Below, piece by piece: positions 26,531 through 35,715 of a stretch of 51,485 bases of DNA. The stretch is from Nitrospirillum amazonense. Its GTDB lineage: Bacteria > Pseudomonadota > Alphaproteobacteria > Azospirillales > Azospirillaceae. The notes beneath the pieces are model-generated. The model was not told the DNA's origin. It made no database searches and was given only the letters and a program-made list of their open reading frames with translations. Positions within the stretch are counted from its first letter, which is position 1, and every line of letters starts with the position of its first letter. The stretch covers positions 1-51,485 of the forward strand of contig NZ_VITN01000032.1 of the NCBI RefSeq assembly GCF_007828045.1, written 5' to 3'. The position numbers were made by a program, and so were the translations under genes.

Positions 26531-26848
26531 ATGCCCACGATCCACGTTATCGATGCCGATGGCGCGGAGCACGTCATCGAGGGGGATGTGAAGGCCTCCG
26601 TGATGGAAAACCTGTGCGATCACGACCTGCCGCTGGACGCCGACTGCGGCGGTTCCTGCGCCTGCGCCACCTGCCACGTCCTGGTGGACGCCGGCTGGGC
26701 CGCCCGCCTGCCCCAACCCAGCCTGGATGAGCAAGCCTTGCTGGAGGAGGAGCCGACCTACCAGTCCGGCCGCTCGCGCCTGTCCTGCCAGATCGACTTC
26801 AAGCCCGAGCTGGACGGCCTGCGCCTGACCTTGCTGCCGCGCCGTTGA
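26531..26848 (+). CDS. 2Fe-2S ferredoxin, adrenodoxin/putidaredoxin type
   Basis: The 105-residue protein has cluster ligands Cys39, Cys45, Cys48 (DCGGSCACATCHV) and Cys86 (RLSCQID), the C-x5-C-x2-C...C spacing of the adrenodoxin class. It also has the acidic helix SLDEQALLEEE used for docking to reductases or P450s. It shuttles single electrons, commonly to cytochrome P450 or Fe-S assembly. No isc genes or P450 are adjacent, so the partner is unknown. The ATG at 26531 has AAGGAAAA upstream. It is convergent with the SapC gene through a shared hairpin. Confidence 0.92.
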   Translation: MPTIHVIDADGAEHVIEGDVKASVMENLCDHDLPLDADCGGSCACATCHVLVDAGWAARLPQPSLDEQALLEEEPTYQSGRSRLSCQIDFKPELDGLRLTLLPRR

Positions 26849-26870
26849 GGTCGGTGACCGCCTAAAGACA

Positions 26871-26902
26871 AAGGGCGCTGGTGATCCCTCACCGGCGCCC
26901 TT
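26871..26902. terminator. Bidirectional terminator between ferredoxin and SapC genes
   Basis: AAGGGCGC-T-GGTGA pairs with TCACC-G-GCGCCCTT around a TCCC loop, between two convergent stops (26848 plus, 26926 minus). On the minus strand it is followed by TTTGTCTTT; on the plus strand by a weaker T-rich stretch. Confidence 0.75.
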
Positions 26903-26925
26903 CGCATTTATGGGGTCGGTCGACC

Positions 26926-27693
26926 TCAGGCCTTCTTGGCCAGTATCCGCTCGGACGCCAGTTCCGCCAGGATGCTCCAGCGGGACAGCGAGATGAAGTG
27001 GGAATAGACCAGGCCCAGGTAGCCGCGCTTGCGCCAGTCCAGGAACACGTCGTCCGGCAGCTCGTTGAACTTCTTCTCATCGATGATGGTGAAGCCCGTG
27101 AGGGTCATGCGGCTGTTATCGTGCGACAGCGTCAGGTCCAGGCGCTGTTCCACCAGCAGGCCGCGGTCGTGCAGTTCCTTGCAGAAGGCGCTGGTCGCCA
27201 CGGCGGACTGGTTGAAGGTGGCGCAGAAGTTCAGGGCGTCGTTGCCGGCGGCACCGGCCTTGTCCCCCTCGAACAGGGGGACGTCGCCGTCCGGCCCCAC
27301 CAGGTTGGCGTCCTCTTCCAGGCACAGTACCAGGCGCTCGCGATCCGGCGTCTCCATCATCAGGAAGGGGTAGCGGCGGACATAGGCCGGGATCGGCGTG
27401 TTCTTCCGCCAATTGCCCTCGCCGTCCACGAACAGGTTCTCGTCCGGACGCACGCCGGTCAGGACCACCGCGGCCGGGTTGTTGCCCAGGGTGAAGACGA
27501 TGGGGTAGTGGCCGTTGAGAGAGATGAACTCCTCGCCCACGATCGGAATGGCGTTGGCGTTGGCGGCGTAAGAGAACGTCCGCTGCTGCTTCAGCTTCCA
27601 GTCCCCGTGACGGCTGATATCGACGGGAACGGGCTCCCGGTAGAACGGAGGCATCTGGCCGGCTTCGGAATTGGCGGCGGCGGCGTCGGTCAT
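26926..27693 (-). CDS. SapC family protein
   Basis: The 255-residue product shows PVDISRHGDWKLKQQRTFSY, PIVGEEFISLNGHYPIVFT and FVDGEGNWRKNTPIPAYVRR, the pattern of the SapC family (named for a Campylobacter S-layer secretion locus protein). The molecular role is not established. No signal peptide is seen. The ATG at 27693 is preceded by AGGACC; the frame extends 11 codons further to 27726. It stands alone. Confidence 0.85.
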   Translation of the reverse strand: MTDAAAANSEAGQMPPFYREPVPVDISRHGDWKLKQQRTFSYAANANAIPIVGEEFISLNGHYPIVFTLGNNPAAVVLTGVRPDENLFVDGEGNWRKNTPIPAYVRRYPFLMMETPDRERLVLCLEEDANLVGPDGDVPLFEGDKAGAAGNDALNFCATFNQSAVATSAFCKELHDRGLLVEQRLDLTLSHDNSRMTLTGFTIIDEKKFNELPDDVFLDWRKRGYLGLVYSHFISLSRWSILAELASERILAKKA

Positions 27694-27882
27694 GGCGAAA
27701 GGTCCTGGTTTACCGGTTAAATTCAAACTGACCGGGAATTGGACCCTGATGTGCGCGCCCTCTCCCCCGACAGGATGGGCTCTGGAGTGCCGGAATTGTA
27801 TGCGTGAGTCAACAGCCCCGCGACCCAGCCATGACTTGGACGCGTGACGAACTGTGACATTTCCGGCTTCGCGCCGCCCCTG

Positions 27883-28248
27883 TCAGCGGCTGCGCAGCGT
27901 GGCCTTCTTGCGCTGGGTGTCCACCTCCTGCTCACCCAGCCAGATGACCAGCGTGGCGGCGCCGGAGATGATCTGCAGCACCTTCTCAGCCTTGGCCGGC
28001 ATGCGGATCTTGCGCGTCATGCAGTAGCTCACCAGCGCCGCGGCCACCTCCATCTCGGCGAAGGTGGCCTCATGCATCTTGCCGTAGTCGTCCTCGATGG
28101 GAAGCTGCACGGTGATGGGCGGTCCCTCGACGATGACGGGGTCCTTCACCATGCCCACGGGCAGCTTGCGATTGAGGCGCCCCGTGAATTCCACGATCGC
28201 CGTCATCAGCTCCCGTTCGGTGAAGCTGATCGCGCGCAGCTCCTGCAT
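27883..28248 (-). CDS. Small conserved hypothetical protein
   Basis: From the ATG at 28248, preceded by AGGGGACGGGG, the product has 121 residues starting QELRAISFTERELMTAIVEF. A mixed alpha/beta body follows with PPITVQLPIEDDYGK, and the tail is basic (QRKKATLRSR). A frame open to 28347 would add an implausible leader. No motif I recognise, no membrane helix. It is transcribed in the same direction as the dehydrogenase gene upstream but behind that gene's terminator. Confidence 0.6.
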   Translation of the reverse strand: MQELRAISFTERELMTAIVEFTGRLNRKLPVGMVKDPVIVEGPPITVQLPIEDDYGKMHEATFAEMEVAAALVSYCMTRKIRMPAKAEKVLQIISGAATLVIWLGEQEVDTQRKKATLRSR

Positions 28249-28361
28249 GCCCCGTCCCCTTGGATACCAATGCCCCTGATTGGGGCAACCGGCATCATAT
28301 AGGCGGGCCGACACCCAAGTCACCCCCACCGTAAGGATCATAATCATCCTGATTCACAACG

Positions 28362-28394
28362 AAAAAGGCCGGCCGCCCACCGGGGCGCCGGCCT
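28362..28394 (-). terminator. Terminator of the dehydrogenase gene
   Basis: The minus-strand hairpin AGGCCGGC...GCCGGCCT is followed by five T residues (28362-28366 read as A on plus), 24 bases past the stop at 28418. This is a standard intrinsic terminator with one bulge. Confidence 0.85.
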
Positions 28395-28417
28395 CTTCCG
28401 TCATGGTCTTCGAAACC

Positions 28418-29485
28418 TCAGGCGACCTTGGCCATGCCCTTGGCGCGGCCGGCGGCCAGGCGTTCCCGCGCCATCTGGTCCGCCACCTCGTTGGTGGGCC
28501 GGTCCTCGGCGTCGGCGCGGCGGAAGATGTCCGCCAGCGTGCCGTGGATGGCCTCCACCTTCGCCAGGATGGCTTCCTTGCTGTAGGTGCCTCCGACCTC
28601 GCCCGCGACGTTGATGATGCCGCCGCCGTTGATGACGTAATCGGGGGCGTAGAGCACGCCCAGGGTCCGCAATTGCCGGCCGATGGCGTCCACCGACAGC
28701 TGGTTGTTGGCACCGCCGGCCACCACCTTGGCCTTCAGCTGGGGCAGCGACTGCTCATTCAGCACACCGCCCAGGGCGCAGGGGGCGAAAACATCGACGT
28801 CCTGGGCATGGATGACGGAGGGATCCACGGCCGTGGCGCCGTGGCGGTCGACCACCCGCCTCACCTGGTCGGCGAAGATGTCGCTGACGACCAGGACGGC
28901 GCCGTCGTCGGCCAGGCGCTGGCACAGGTGACTGCCGACATTGCCCAGGCCCTGCACGGCGACGCGCACACCCTTCAGGCTGTCCGTGCCCAGTCGGTGC
29001 TTTACGGCGGCCTTGATGCCCAGGTAGACGCCATAGGCGGTGAAGGGCGACGGGTCGCCGCTGGCGGCGGCGCCGTGGTTCAGGCCGGCCACATGCTTGG
29101 TCTCGCGGCCCATGACCTGCACGTCGGCCACGGTGATGCCCACGTCCTCCGCCGCGATGTAGCGACCGCCTAGGCTTTCCACCATACGGCCGAAGGCGCG
29201 GAACAGCGCGTCGGACTTGGCGGTCTTGGGGTCGCCGATCAGCACCGACTTGCCCCCGCCCAGGGGCAAGCCGGCCATGACGTTCTTGTAGCTCATACCG
29301 CGCGACAGGCGCAGAACGTCCTTCACGGCGTCGGCCTCGGTCGCGTAAGGCCACATGCGGCAGCCACCGCAGGCGGGCCCCAGGGTGGTGTCGTGGACGG
29401 CGATGATGGCCTTGAGGCCACTCTCCGGGTCACGGCCGAACAGGACCAGCTCGTGATTGTCGAAATCCGGAGCGTCGAACAGCAT
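28418..29485 (-). CDS. Glu/Leu/Phe/Val dehydrogenase (leucine dehydrogenase-like)
   Basis: The 355-residue protein shows GPACGGCRMWPYATE, the catalytic Lys in GLPLGGGKSVL, AAEDVGIT and the nucleotide-binding stretch RVAVQGLGNVGSHLC. YVINGGGIINVAGEV follows. These are the motifs of amino-acid dehydrogenases, and the short length and GCRM pattern favour the leucine/phenylalanine branch over hexameric glutamate dehydrogenase. It would oxidatively deaminate a branched-chain or aromatic amino acid to the keto acid with NAD+. The ATG at 29485 has AGGAGAG at good spacing. No partner genes in the operon. Confidence 0.92.
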   Translation of the reverse strand: MLFDAPDFDNHELVLFGRDPESGLKAIIAVHDTTLGPACGGCRMWPYATEADAVKDVLRLSRGMSYKNVMAGLPLGGGKSVLIGDPKTAKSDALFRAFGRMVESLGGRYIAAEDVGITVADVQVMGRETKHVAGLNHGAAASGDPSPFTAYGVYLGIKAAVKHRLGTDSLKGVRVAVQGLGNVGSHLCQRLADDGAVLVVSDIFADQVRRVVDRHGATAVDPSVIHAQDVDVFAPCALGGVLNEQSLPQLKAKVVAGGANNQLSVDAIGRQLRTLGVLYAPDYVINGGGIINVAGEVGGTYSKEAILAKVEAIHGTLADIFRRADAEDRPTNEVADQMARERLAAGRAKGMAKVA

Positions 29486-29742
29486 GGGGGCACTCTCCTG
29501 CCTGGGGCCCGGAACCATGGCGCCGGGCCGGTGATCCGGCCCATGGCGCATGCGGCGGGGGCGGAACTGTCTGCGGGACGAAGCTTAGGGGCGGGACCTG
29601 GGCCGGTCGATTTCGTTGTTTTATTGCGCGGCGCAGCTTTGGCGAACACTCAGGCGTCCGCCGTGCAATGTCCTGTCGCGCCGCCGGCGCCGCGACTGGA
29701 ACTCCCCCGGAATCGGGTCGCGGTGGGATGGAAATTGCCGGC

Positions 29743-30648
29743 TCAGCGGCCGACGCGCAGGCCCGGCGGGCGGCTGGGGCGGGCGGCGGCCTCCCCCAGG
29801 CGGGGCATGACACGGCCATCGGGCAGGCGCGTGTCCTCACCACCCAGCGAAGGCTCACGCCGGACGTCGCCTGGCCGGCCTCGCTTGGGTGCCTTGCGGC
29901 TGGGGCGGCGGCCGCTCCACCACCAGATGCCGGCCATCAAGGCCAGCAGGGCACCGACGAAACCCAGCAGGGCGTTGCGCGCCCAGTCCGGCGCGGTGAT
30001 CTCGGTCGGCGCCTGCTCCGGCGTGTCGCCGGTGGACTGTGTCTCCACCGCGATGCGGCCGGCGCCGGTGGTGCTGGTGGCGTCCAGGCCCGGGGCCGGC
30101 TGAGCATTCGCAGTCCCGCCGGGGCGCTGGGTCACGGACGGCGGAGGCAAGTCGGCGGACGCGCCCGCCGGGGCGGAAGCACCCGGGTTGCGCGACACGC
30201 TCAGCACCGTACTTTCCTGACTCTGGGCGCCCTTTTCCACCCCCACGGCGGAACGGGCGGCTTTGGGCTGCACGTCCTCTTCCTTCAGGCGCGGCTGAGA
30301 GGCCCTGGCGCGGCTGGTGGGATCGGCCAGATTGCCGACGGTCTTGTCCACCGGGCGGCCCTCCATCATGTGGGCGATGGTGTCCTGGTCCAACTTGCCG
30401 GTGACCTTCAGTCCCTCGGCCTTCTGGTATTGCCTCAACGCGGCGATGGTGGGCGGGTCCATGCGCGAGGAGGCGCGGCCCTCATACAGCTCTTTTTCCT
30501 TCAGGATGTTCTGGGCCCACTGGATGGTGGCGCTGTTGGGCTCACCATTGGTGTCACCCGGGGCGGCCAGCGCCAGGCCGGCGCCCGCCGTGGTCAGCAT
30601 CACCGCCGCGATGGCAGAGGCGAACAAGGGCCGGCGGGCATCGAACAT
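29743..30648 (-). CDS. Peptidoglycan-binding-domain protein with C-terminal membrane helix
   Basis: The 301-residue product has a signal sequence (FASAIAAVMLTTAGAGLALA), then a PG_binding_1-like repeat with DPPTIAALRQYQKAEGL and VTGKLDQDTIAHMM. A long low-complexity Pro/Ala/Ser region follows, then a membrane helix ALLGFVGALLALMAGIWWW and a basic tail. It is probably anchored in the inner membrane and reaches into the cell wall. The start at 30648 is preceded by AGAGGA. It is divergent from the Hpt gene; the 286 bases between them hold both promoters and a GGGGA/TCCCC inverted repeat near 30870-30890. Confidence 0.75.
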   Translation of the reverse strand: MFDARRPLFASAIAAVMLTTAGAGLALAAPGDTNGEPNSATIQWAQNILKEKELYEGRASSRMDPPTIAALRQYQKAEGLKVTGKLDQDTIAHMMEGRPVDKTVGNLADPTSRARASQPRLKEEDVQPKAARSAVGVEKGAQSQESTVLSVSRNPGASAPAGASADLPPPSVTQRPGGTANAQPAPGLDATSTTGAGRIAVETQSTGDTPEQAPTEITAPDWARNALLGFVGALLALMAGIWWWSGRRPSRKAPKRGRPGDVRREPSLGGEDTRLPDGRVMPRLGEAAARPSRPPGLRVGR

Positions 30649-30934
30649 CGCGAAACTATCCTCTTTCCAGGTCACGTCACGGCAGGGGAAACTTCGGATC
30701 AGCGTGTTACAATTCACGCCACTTTGCCATGCGCATTTTAGCCGCCGGCCCCCGTGCATGCTGCATTGCGTCCAAACGAAGTGGGTATCTCTGACGGCGA
30801 CTTTGGAGGCGCCCGGCGACAACCGCCCCAAAATCAACCGTCATTGTGTGAAAATAAAGGCGTCGGGGACCATAACGTTCCCCGGCCGGACGCCAGACAA
30901 GACAACGAACCAAGACAACAAACGGAAAACGCCG

Positions 30935-31327
30935 ATGACTGTGCACCCCGAGGCCGAGAGCTGGCCACTTGAAGACACGCCCACCCTGGACCGTGGCGTG
31001 CTGACCGCCCACATCAACGACTTGGGGGCGGAGCTGGTGCGCCAGATCGCGGAGAAATACCTGGACGACGCGCCGTCCAGCGTGGCGGCGGTGCGGGCGG
31101 CCCTGGAGGCGCAAGACCTGCCCCTGCTGCGGAAGCTGATCCACCGCCTGGGCGGCGGCGCGCAGACCGTCGGGCTGGCCGCCCTGTCGGCCCAGGCCCG
31201 CAAGGCGGAGCATGCGCTGCGCCAGGGCCACAACGACGAAGGCATCCGCGAGGCCACCCGCCTGCTGGCCCGGGTCGGCAGCGACTTGGCCGTGCTGGAT
31301 GAATTCCGCGCCAGCCTGAAGGGCTGA
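30935..31327 (+). CDS. Stand-alone Hpt (histidine phosphotransfer) domain protein
   Basis: The 130-residue protein is one helical bundle with LLRKLIHRLGGGAQTVGLAALSAQ. His70 is the phosphate carrier in the Hpt context, though HRLGGG replaces the usual H-x-LKG. Such proteins relay phosphate between a hybrid kinase and a response regulator. The response regulator gene on the other side of the terminator is convergent and frameshifted, so partnership with it is only a suggestion. The ATG at 30935 has a weak upstream GGAAAA. Confidence 0.85.
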   Translation: MTVHPEAESWPLEDTPTLDRGVLTAHINDLGAELVRQIAEKYLDDAPSSVAAVRAALEAQDLPLLRKLIHRLGGGAQTVGLAALSAQARKAEHALRQGHNDEGIREATRLLARVGSDLAVLDEFRASLKG

Positions 31328-31347
31328 TGCCCACCCCTTAAAATGAA

Positions 31348-31386
31348 ACGGGCCCGATCCAGCCGGACCGGGCCCGTGACGTTTTT
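31348..31386. terminator. Terminator between Hpt and response-regulator genes
   Basis: ACGGGCCCG and CGGGCCCGT form a strong stem (31348-31377) followed by TTTTT (31382-31386) on the plus strand. On the minus side only TTTCATTTT follows, so it terminates the Hpt gene best and may also serve the convergent gene. Confidence 0.85.
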
Positions 31387-31403
31387 GGACTTTGCCGCGG
31401 CGG

Positions 31404-32128
31404 TTACGCCGGGCCGGTGACGTCGGCGCCCAGGCGATAGCCCAGGCCCTTTTCCGTCAGGATCAGGCGCGGCTGGGCGCCGCCGTCGTTCATCTTGCGG
31501 CGGAGGCGGCTGACCAGCACGTCGATGGTGCGGTCGCTGGGATTGCGGTCGGTGCCGCTGACGGCGTCGATCAGCTGGTCGCGCGTCACCACCCGGCCGC
31601 CGGAACGGACCAGCAGGGCCAGCAGCTCGAACTCGCCCCGCGTCACCCGCACCTCGACTCCCTGGGTGTCGATCAGGCGGCGACGCGCCAGGTCGATGGT
31701 CCAGCCGCCGAAGCGGCGCACGGTGCCCTCGGCCCGGCGCATCTTGCTGGGATGGGTCCGGCGCAGCAGGTTGCGCGCCCGGGCCAGCAGCTCACGCGGG
31801 TTGGGCGGCTTGGTCACATAGTCATCGCCACCGGTTTCCAAACCGAAGACACGGTCGTCCTCATTGGCGCGCCGGGTGACGATGATGATGCCGACGTTGG
31901 AAATCTCGCGTATGTCGCGGGCGATGGAGAAACCGTCCTCGTCCGGCAGTTCGATGTCCAGCAGCACCAGATCGGGGGGTTGCCGGATGATGGCTTCCCG
32001 CGTCTGCTTGCCGTTGGCCGCCTCGGCGATCATGAACCCGGCCTGATGAAAGTATCCCCCAGCAAGGCCCTGGTCGCCGGCTCGTCCTCAACGATCAGGA
32101 CCAGCGGCGCTTCCACACTCTCCGTCAT
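31404..32128 (-). pseudogene. OmpR-family response regulator gene with one-base frameshift
   Basis: The ATG at 32128 (GGAAGAG upstream) opens TESVEAPLVLIVEDEPATRA, then the frame breaks and stops at 32030. In the adjacent frame the sequence continues as a normal receiver (YFHQAGFMIAEAANG, Asp58 in LVLLDIELPDEDG, Lys in YVTKPPN). A winged-helix DNA-binding domain follows, ending EKGLGYRLGADV. The shift lies at a run of five G (32056-32060, C on plus); a sixth G would restore one frame of 241 residues. It may be a sequencing error, a real recent mutation, or slippage by -1 on the G run. All catalytic residues are intact, so decay, if real, is recent. The next 287 bases to putA show no gene. Confidence 0.8.
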
Positions 32129-32415
32129 GACTCTTCCAACCCCCCTGCCGGCCATTGCCCCAAATGCACCGCCGGACGTTGGCGACAGAATGTCCCTCGC
32201 GGGCCGCCAACGCAAGTCCCTGGCGAACCAGGGCTGTGCGGCCTTGCTATAGGGAAAAAGGCCAGGAAGGAATCGCGAAAAGCTCCCCCAAAAGAACGAG
32301 GCGGGCGCCCATGGCCAATCGCCACATGTACCCGCCCCCGTCCGGACCCTACCGCCCAAGGTGTTCCAAGCCCGAGTCTTTGCCCGAGTCTTGGGGTATG
32401 ACGCGCCGTTGCTGG

Positions 32416-35400
32416 TCAGCCGCCGAGGCCCAGCAGGTCAGCGTTGCCGCCGAAGGCGGTGATGTTCACGGTCAGCGTCTTCTCGGTGGCGAAGCGCAGC
32501 AGATAGTGCGGGCCGCCGGCCTTGGGACCCGTGCCGGACAGGCCGTGACCGCCGAAGGGCTGCACGCCCACGACCGCGCCCACCATGTTGCGGTTGATGT
32601 AGGTGTTGCCGCAGTTCAGGCGCCGTAAGATCTCCTGCGCCCGGCCTTCCAGACGGCTGTGCACGCCCAGGGTCAGGCCATAGCCGGTGGCATTGATGTC
32701 GGCCAGCACCTGGTCCAGGCTGTCGGCCTTCCAGCGCACCAGGTGCAGGACGGGGCCGAACACCTCGCGCGGCAGGCGCTTCAGACTGTCGATCTCATAG
32801 AGGCGCGGCCCGAAGAAGGTGCCGTTGGCGAGATCCGCGCCGGTGGGGCAGGCGTAGACCAGTTTGGCCTCGTGGTCCATGCGCTCGGCATGGGCCACCA
32901 GGATCTTGCGGGCGCCCTCGTCGATGATGGGGCCGACGTCGGTGGCCAGGTCCATGGGGTCGCCCAGGGTGACCAGCTGCATGGCGCCCTTCAGCAGATG
33001 GGCCATCTGGTCGGCCACGTCGTCCTGCACGAACAGGACGCGCATGGCGGAGCAGCGCTGGCCCGCCGACTGGAAGGCGGAGGTGATGCAGTCGTCCACC
33101 ACCTGCTCCAGCAGGGCGGTGCTGTCGACGATCATGGCGTTCTGGCCGCCGGTCTCGGCGATCAGGGGGACGATGGCGCCATCGCGGGCGGCCAAGGCCC
33201 GGTTGATGAGGCGGGCGGTCTCGGTGGAGCCGGTGAAGGCCACGCCGCCGATGCGGGCGTCGGCCACCAGGGCCGCCCCCACCGTCTCGCCATCACCCGG
33301 CAGCAGATGCAGGATGTCGCCCGGCACGCCGGCGCGGTGGAACAGGCGCACGGCGCGGGCGCCGACCAGGGTGGTCTGCTCCGCCGGCTTGGCCGCCACG
33401 GCGTTGCCGGCGGCCAGCGCCGCCGCCACCTGGCCGGTGAAGATGGCCAGGGGGAAGTTCCACGGGCTGATACAGACAAAGGTGCCGCGACCATGCAGCG
33501 ACAGCTCGTTGCTCTCCCCCGTCGGGCCCGGCAGGCGGGTGGGCGCGCCGAACTGCTTGCGGGCAAGGTCCGCGTAATAGCGGCAGAAGTCCACCGCCTC
33601 GCGCACCTCGGCGACGGCGTCGCCCCAGGTCTTGCCGGCCTCGCGGATCAGGATGCCCAGCAGGGCCGGGGTGTCGGCCTCCAGCGCGTCGCCCATGGCG
33701 TCCAGGATGCGGGCGCGCCCCTCGCCGCCCAGCGCGTCCCAGCCCGGCTGGGCCTGGGCGGACAGCGCCAGGGCGCGGTCGATATGCTCGGCCGTGGCGT
33801 CGGCGGTGGTGCCCACGGCGCGGGTGCGATCGGACGGGTCCAGCACCGGTCGGGCCTTCTGGCCGGCCAGGTCCTGGCCGCCGACAATGGGGCCGGCCGT
33901 CCAGGCCTGGGCCAGGGCGGCGTCGATGCCGGCGCGCAGGGTCCGCACCGTGGCCTCGTCCGTCAGGTCGACACCGCGGGAGTTGGCGCGGTCGTCACCA
34001 TAGAGCTTGTCGGGGGTCGGGATACCGGCATGACGCAGCACGGGCAAAGCCTCCAAAAGGGCGATCGGGTCGGCAACCACCTGGCCCACCGGGATGGCCG
34101 GGTCCATGTAGGCGTTGACGAAATTGCTGTTGGCGCCGTTCTCCAGGAGACGGCGGACGAGATAGGGCAACAGGTCCTCATGCGTGCCGACGGGCGCGTA
34201 GATACGCACGCGCGGCACGTTCTTCAGGCGGTCCCGCGCGGCGGCGTACAGCAGGTCGCCCATGCCGTGCAGGCGCTGGAACTCCAGGTCGCGGTTGTCG
34301 CCGGCCAGGTGCAGGATGGCGGCGATGGTGTAGGCGTTGTGGGTGGCGAACTGCGGGTAGATGGCGTCCTTGGCCGCCAGCATCCGCCGCGCGCACACCA
34401 GGTAGCTGAGGTCCGTCGCCGCCTTCTTGGTGTAGACGGGGTAGTCGGTGTGGCCCTGGGTCTGGGAGAATTTGATCTCCGTGTCCCAATAGGCGCCCTT
34501 CACCAGGCGCACCATCAGCCGGCGCCCGGCGGAACGGGCCAGCGCCGCCAGCCAGTCCACCAGGTGGGCGGTGCGCTTCTGGTAGGCCTGGATGGCCAGG
34601 CCCAGGCCGTTCCAGCCGGCGAGGTCGCCATCGCGCGCCAGCGCCTCCAGCAGGTCCAGCGAGATGTCCAGGCGGTCGGCCTCTTCCGCGTCGATGGTCA
34701 GGTTGATGTCCCAACGCTTGGCGGCCAGGGACAGGTCCTTCACGCGCGGCAGCAGCTGGGCCATGACGTCGGCGCGCTTGGCGAAGACATAGCGCGGGTG
34801 CAGGGCCGACAATTTGATGGAGACGCCGGGGGCGGCGTAGGGGCCGCGGCCCGCCGCCGCCTTGCCCACCGTGTCGATGGCGTTGAGGTAGGAGGCCTGG
34901 TAGCGGTCCGCCTGTTCCCAGGTGCGCGCGCCCTCGCCCAGCATGTCATAGGAATGGACGGTGCCCTCCGGCTTCGCCTTCCTGGCCTCCGCCACCGCCT
35001 CGGCGATGGTGCGGCCCATGACGAAGTGTTCGCCCATGACGCGCATGGCCTTCATCATGGCGGCGCGGATGACGGGCTCGCCCGAGCGCTGCACCAGGCG
35101 GCGCAGCAGGCCCGGAGCGTCCCCCTGCTTCTTGGTGTCGACCTCCACCACCCGGCCGGTCAGCATCAGGCCCCAGGCGGCGGCGTTGACGAAGGCGCTG
35201 TCGGACTGGCCCAGGTGCTGGTCCCACTGGCCCTTCGTGATCTTCTCGGCGATCAGCCGGTCGGCCGTGGCCGGATCGGCGATGCGCAGCAAGCACTCGG
35301 CGATGCACATGAGGGCGATGCCCTCTTGGTTGGACAGGCCGAACTCCTGCATGAAGGCGTCCAGGGGGCCCAGCTCCGACCGGCGGGCGCGGGCGGCGTT

Positions 35401-35586
35401 CACCACGTCCACCGCCTGGGCGTCGATGGCACGCCGCTCCTCCGCCGTCAGGCCGTGCGCCGCCAGCAGGGCGCGCACCGCCGTCTCCTCATTCACATGC
35501 TTGGCCCGGCGCAGGGCCGCACGGGGGCCGTCAAGGTCAGGCGTGGCCGGGGAGGATGCGGGAGAGGAAGCGGTCGCCTGGTGCAT
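32416..35586 (-). CDS. putA: Bifunctional proline dehydrogenase / delta-1-pyrroline-5-carboxylate dehydrogenase PutA
   Basis: PutA oxidises proline to glutamate in two steps at the inner membrane face, with FAD then NAD+. The 1056-residue protein has the (beta-alpha)8 proline dehydrogenase domain (about residues 150-470: SIKLSALHPRY, MVRLVKGAYWDTEIK, QFATHNAYT). An aldehyde dehydrogenase domain follows (about 530-1000: CISPWNFPLAIFTGQ, LIAETGGQNAM, and the nucleophile in GQRCSAMR near 845). The N-terminal ribbon-helix-helix repressor domain of E. coli PutA is missing, so this form cannot repress itself. Regulation probably falls to the divergent AsnC-type gene. The frame begins at 35586. Confidence 0.96.
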   Translation of the reverse strand: MHQATASSPASSPATPDLDGPRAALRRAKHVNEETAVRALLAAHGLTAEERRAIDAQAVDVVNAARARRSELGPLDAFMQEFGLSNQEGIALMCIAECLLRIADPATADRLIAEKITKGQWDQHLGQSDSAFVNAAAWGLMLTGRVVEVDTKKQGDAPGLLRRLVQRSGEPVIRAAMMKAMRVMGEHFVMGRTIAEAVAEARKAKPEGTVHSYDMLGEGARTWEQADRYQASYLNAIDTVGKAAAGRGPYAAPGVSIKLSALHPRYVFAKRADVMAQLLPRVKDLSLAAKRWDINLTIDAEEADRLDISLDLLEALARDGDLAGWNGLGLAIQAYQKRTAHLVDWLAALARSAGRRLMVRLVKGAYWDTEIKFSQTQGHTDYPVYTKKAATDLSYLVCARRMLAAKDAIYPQFATHNAYTIAAILHLAGDNRDLEFQRLHGMGDLLYAAARDRLKNVPRVRIYAPVGTHEDLLPYLVRRLLENGANSNFVNAYMDPAIPVGQVVADPIALLEALPVLRHAGIPTPDKLYGDDRANSRGVDLTDEATVRTLRAGIDAALAQAWTAGPIVGGQDLAGQKARPVLDPSDRTRAVGTTADATAEHIDRALALSAQAQPGWDALGGEGRARILDAMGDALEADTPALLGILIREAGKTWGDAVAEVREAVDFCRYYADLARKQFGAPTRLPGPTGESNELSLHGRGTFVCISPWNFPLAIFTGQVAAALAAGNAVAAKPAEQTTLVGARAVRLFHRAGVPGDILHLLPGDGETVGAALVADARIGGVAFTGSTETARLINRALAARDGAIVPLIAETGGQNAMIVDSTALLEQVVDDCITSAFQSAGQRCSAMRVLFVQDDVADQMAHLLKGAMQLVTLGDPMDLATDVGPIIDEGARKILVAHAERMDHEAKLVYACPTGADLANGTFFGPRLYEIDSLKRLPREVFGPVLHLVRWKADSLDQVLADINATGYGLTLGVHSRLEGRAQEILRRLNCGNTYINRNMVGAVVGVQPFGGHGLSGTGPKAGGPHYLLRFATEKTLTVNITAFGGNADLLGLGG

Positions 35587-35630
35587 GACACTGCCTGGGG
35601 CTGGAATGGGCGGTTGATGTCACGGATTAT

Positions 35631-35642
35631 GGCGAGATCGCC
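35631..35642. promoter_or_regulatory. Inverted repeat in the putA-regulator intergenic region
   Basis: GGCGAGATCGCC has 5-bp arms around GA and lies in the 129-bp region between the divergent putA and AsnC-type starts, 45 bases before putA. It is a plausible part of the activator binding region. The flanking AT-rich tract TTTTTCAGTATATCAT probably contains the promoters. Confidence 0.35.
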
Positions 35643-35715
35643 GGCATATTTCCCGCCAATTTGGTGAGTTTTTCAGTATATCATCCGGTCATGGGGCCCT
35701 TCGGACGATGAAAAT

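Noticed and set aside
28331-28347. Imperfect palindrome AGGATCATAATCATCCT
   Set aside because: Three mismatches and an unclear relation to any start; could be chance next to the terminator.
32659-35667. 1002-codon plus-strand open frame opposite putA
   Set aside because: Composition is that of an antisense shadow; the PutA frame carries all catalytic motifs.
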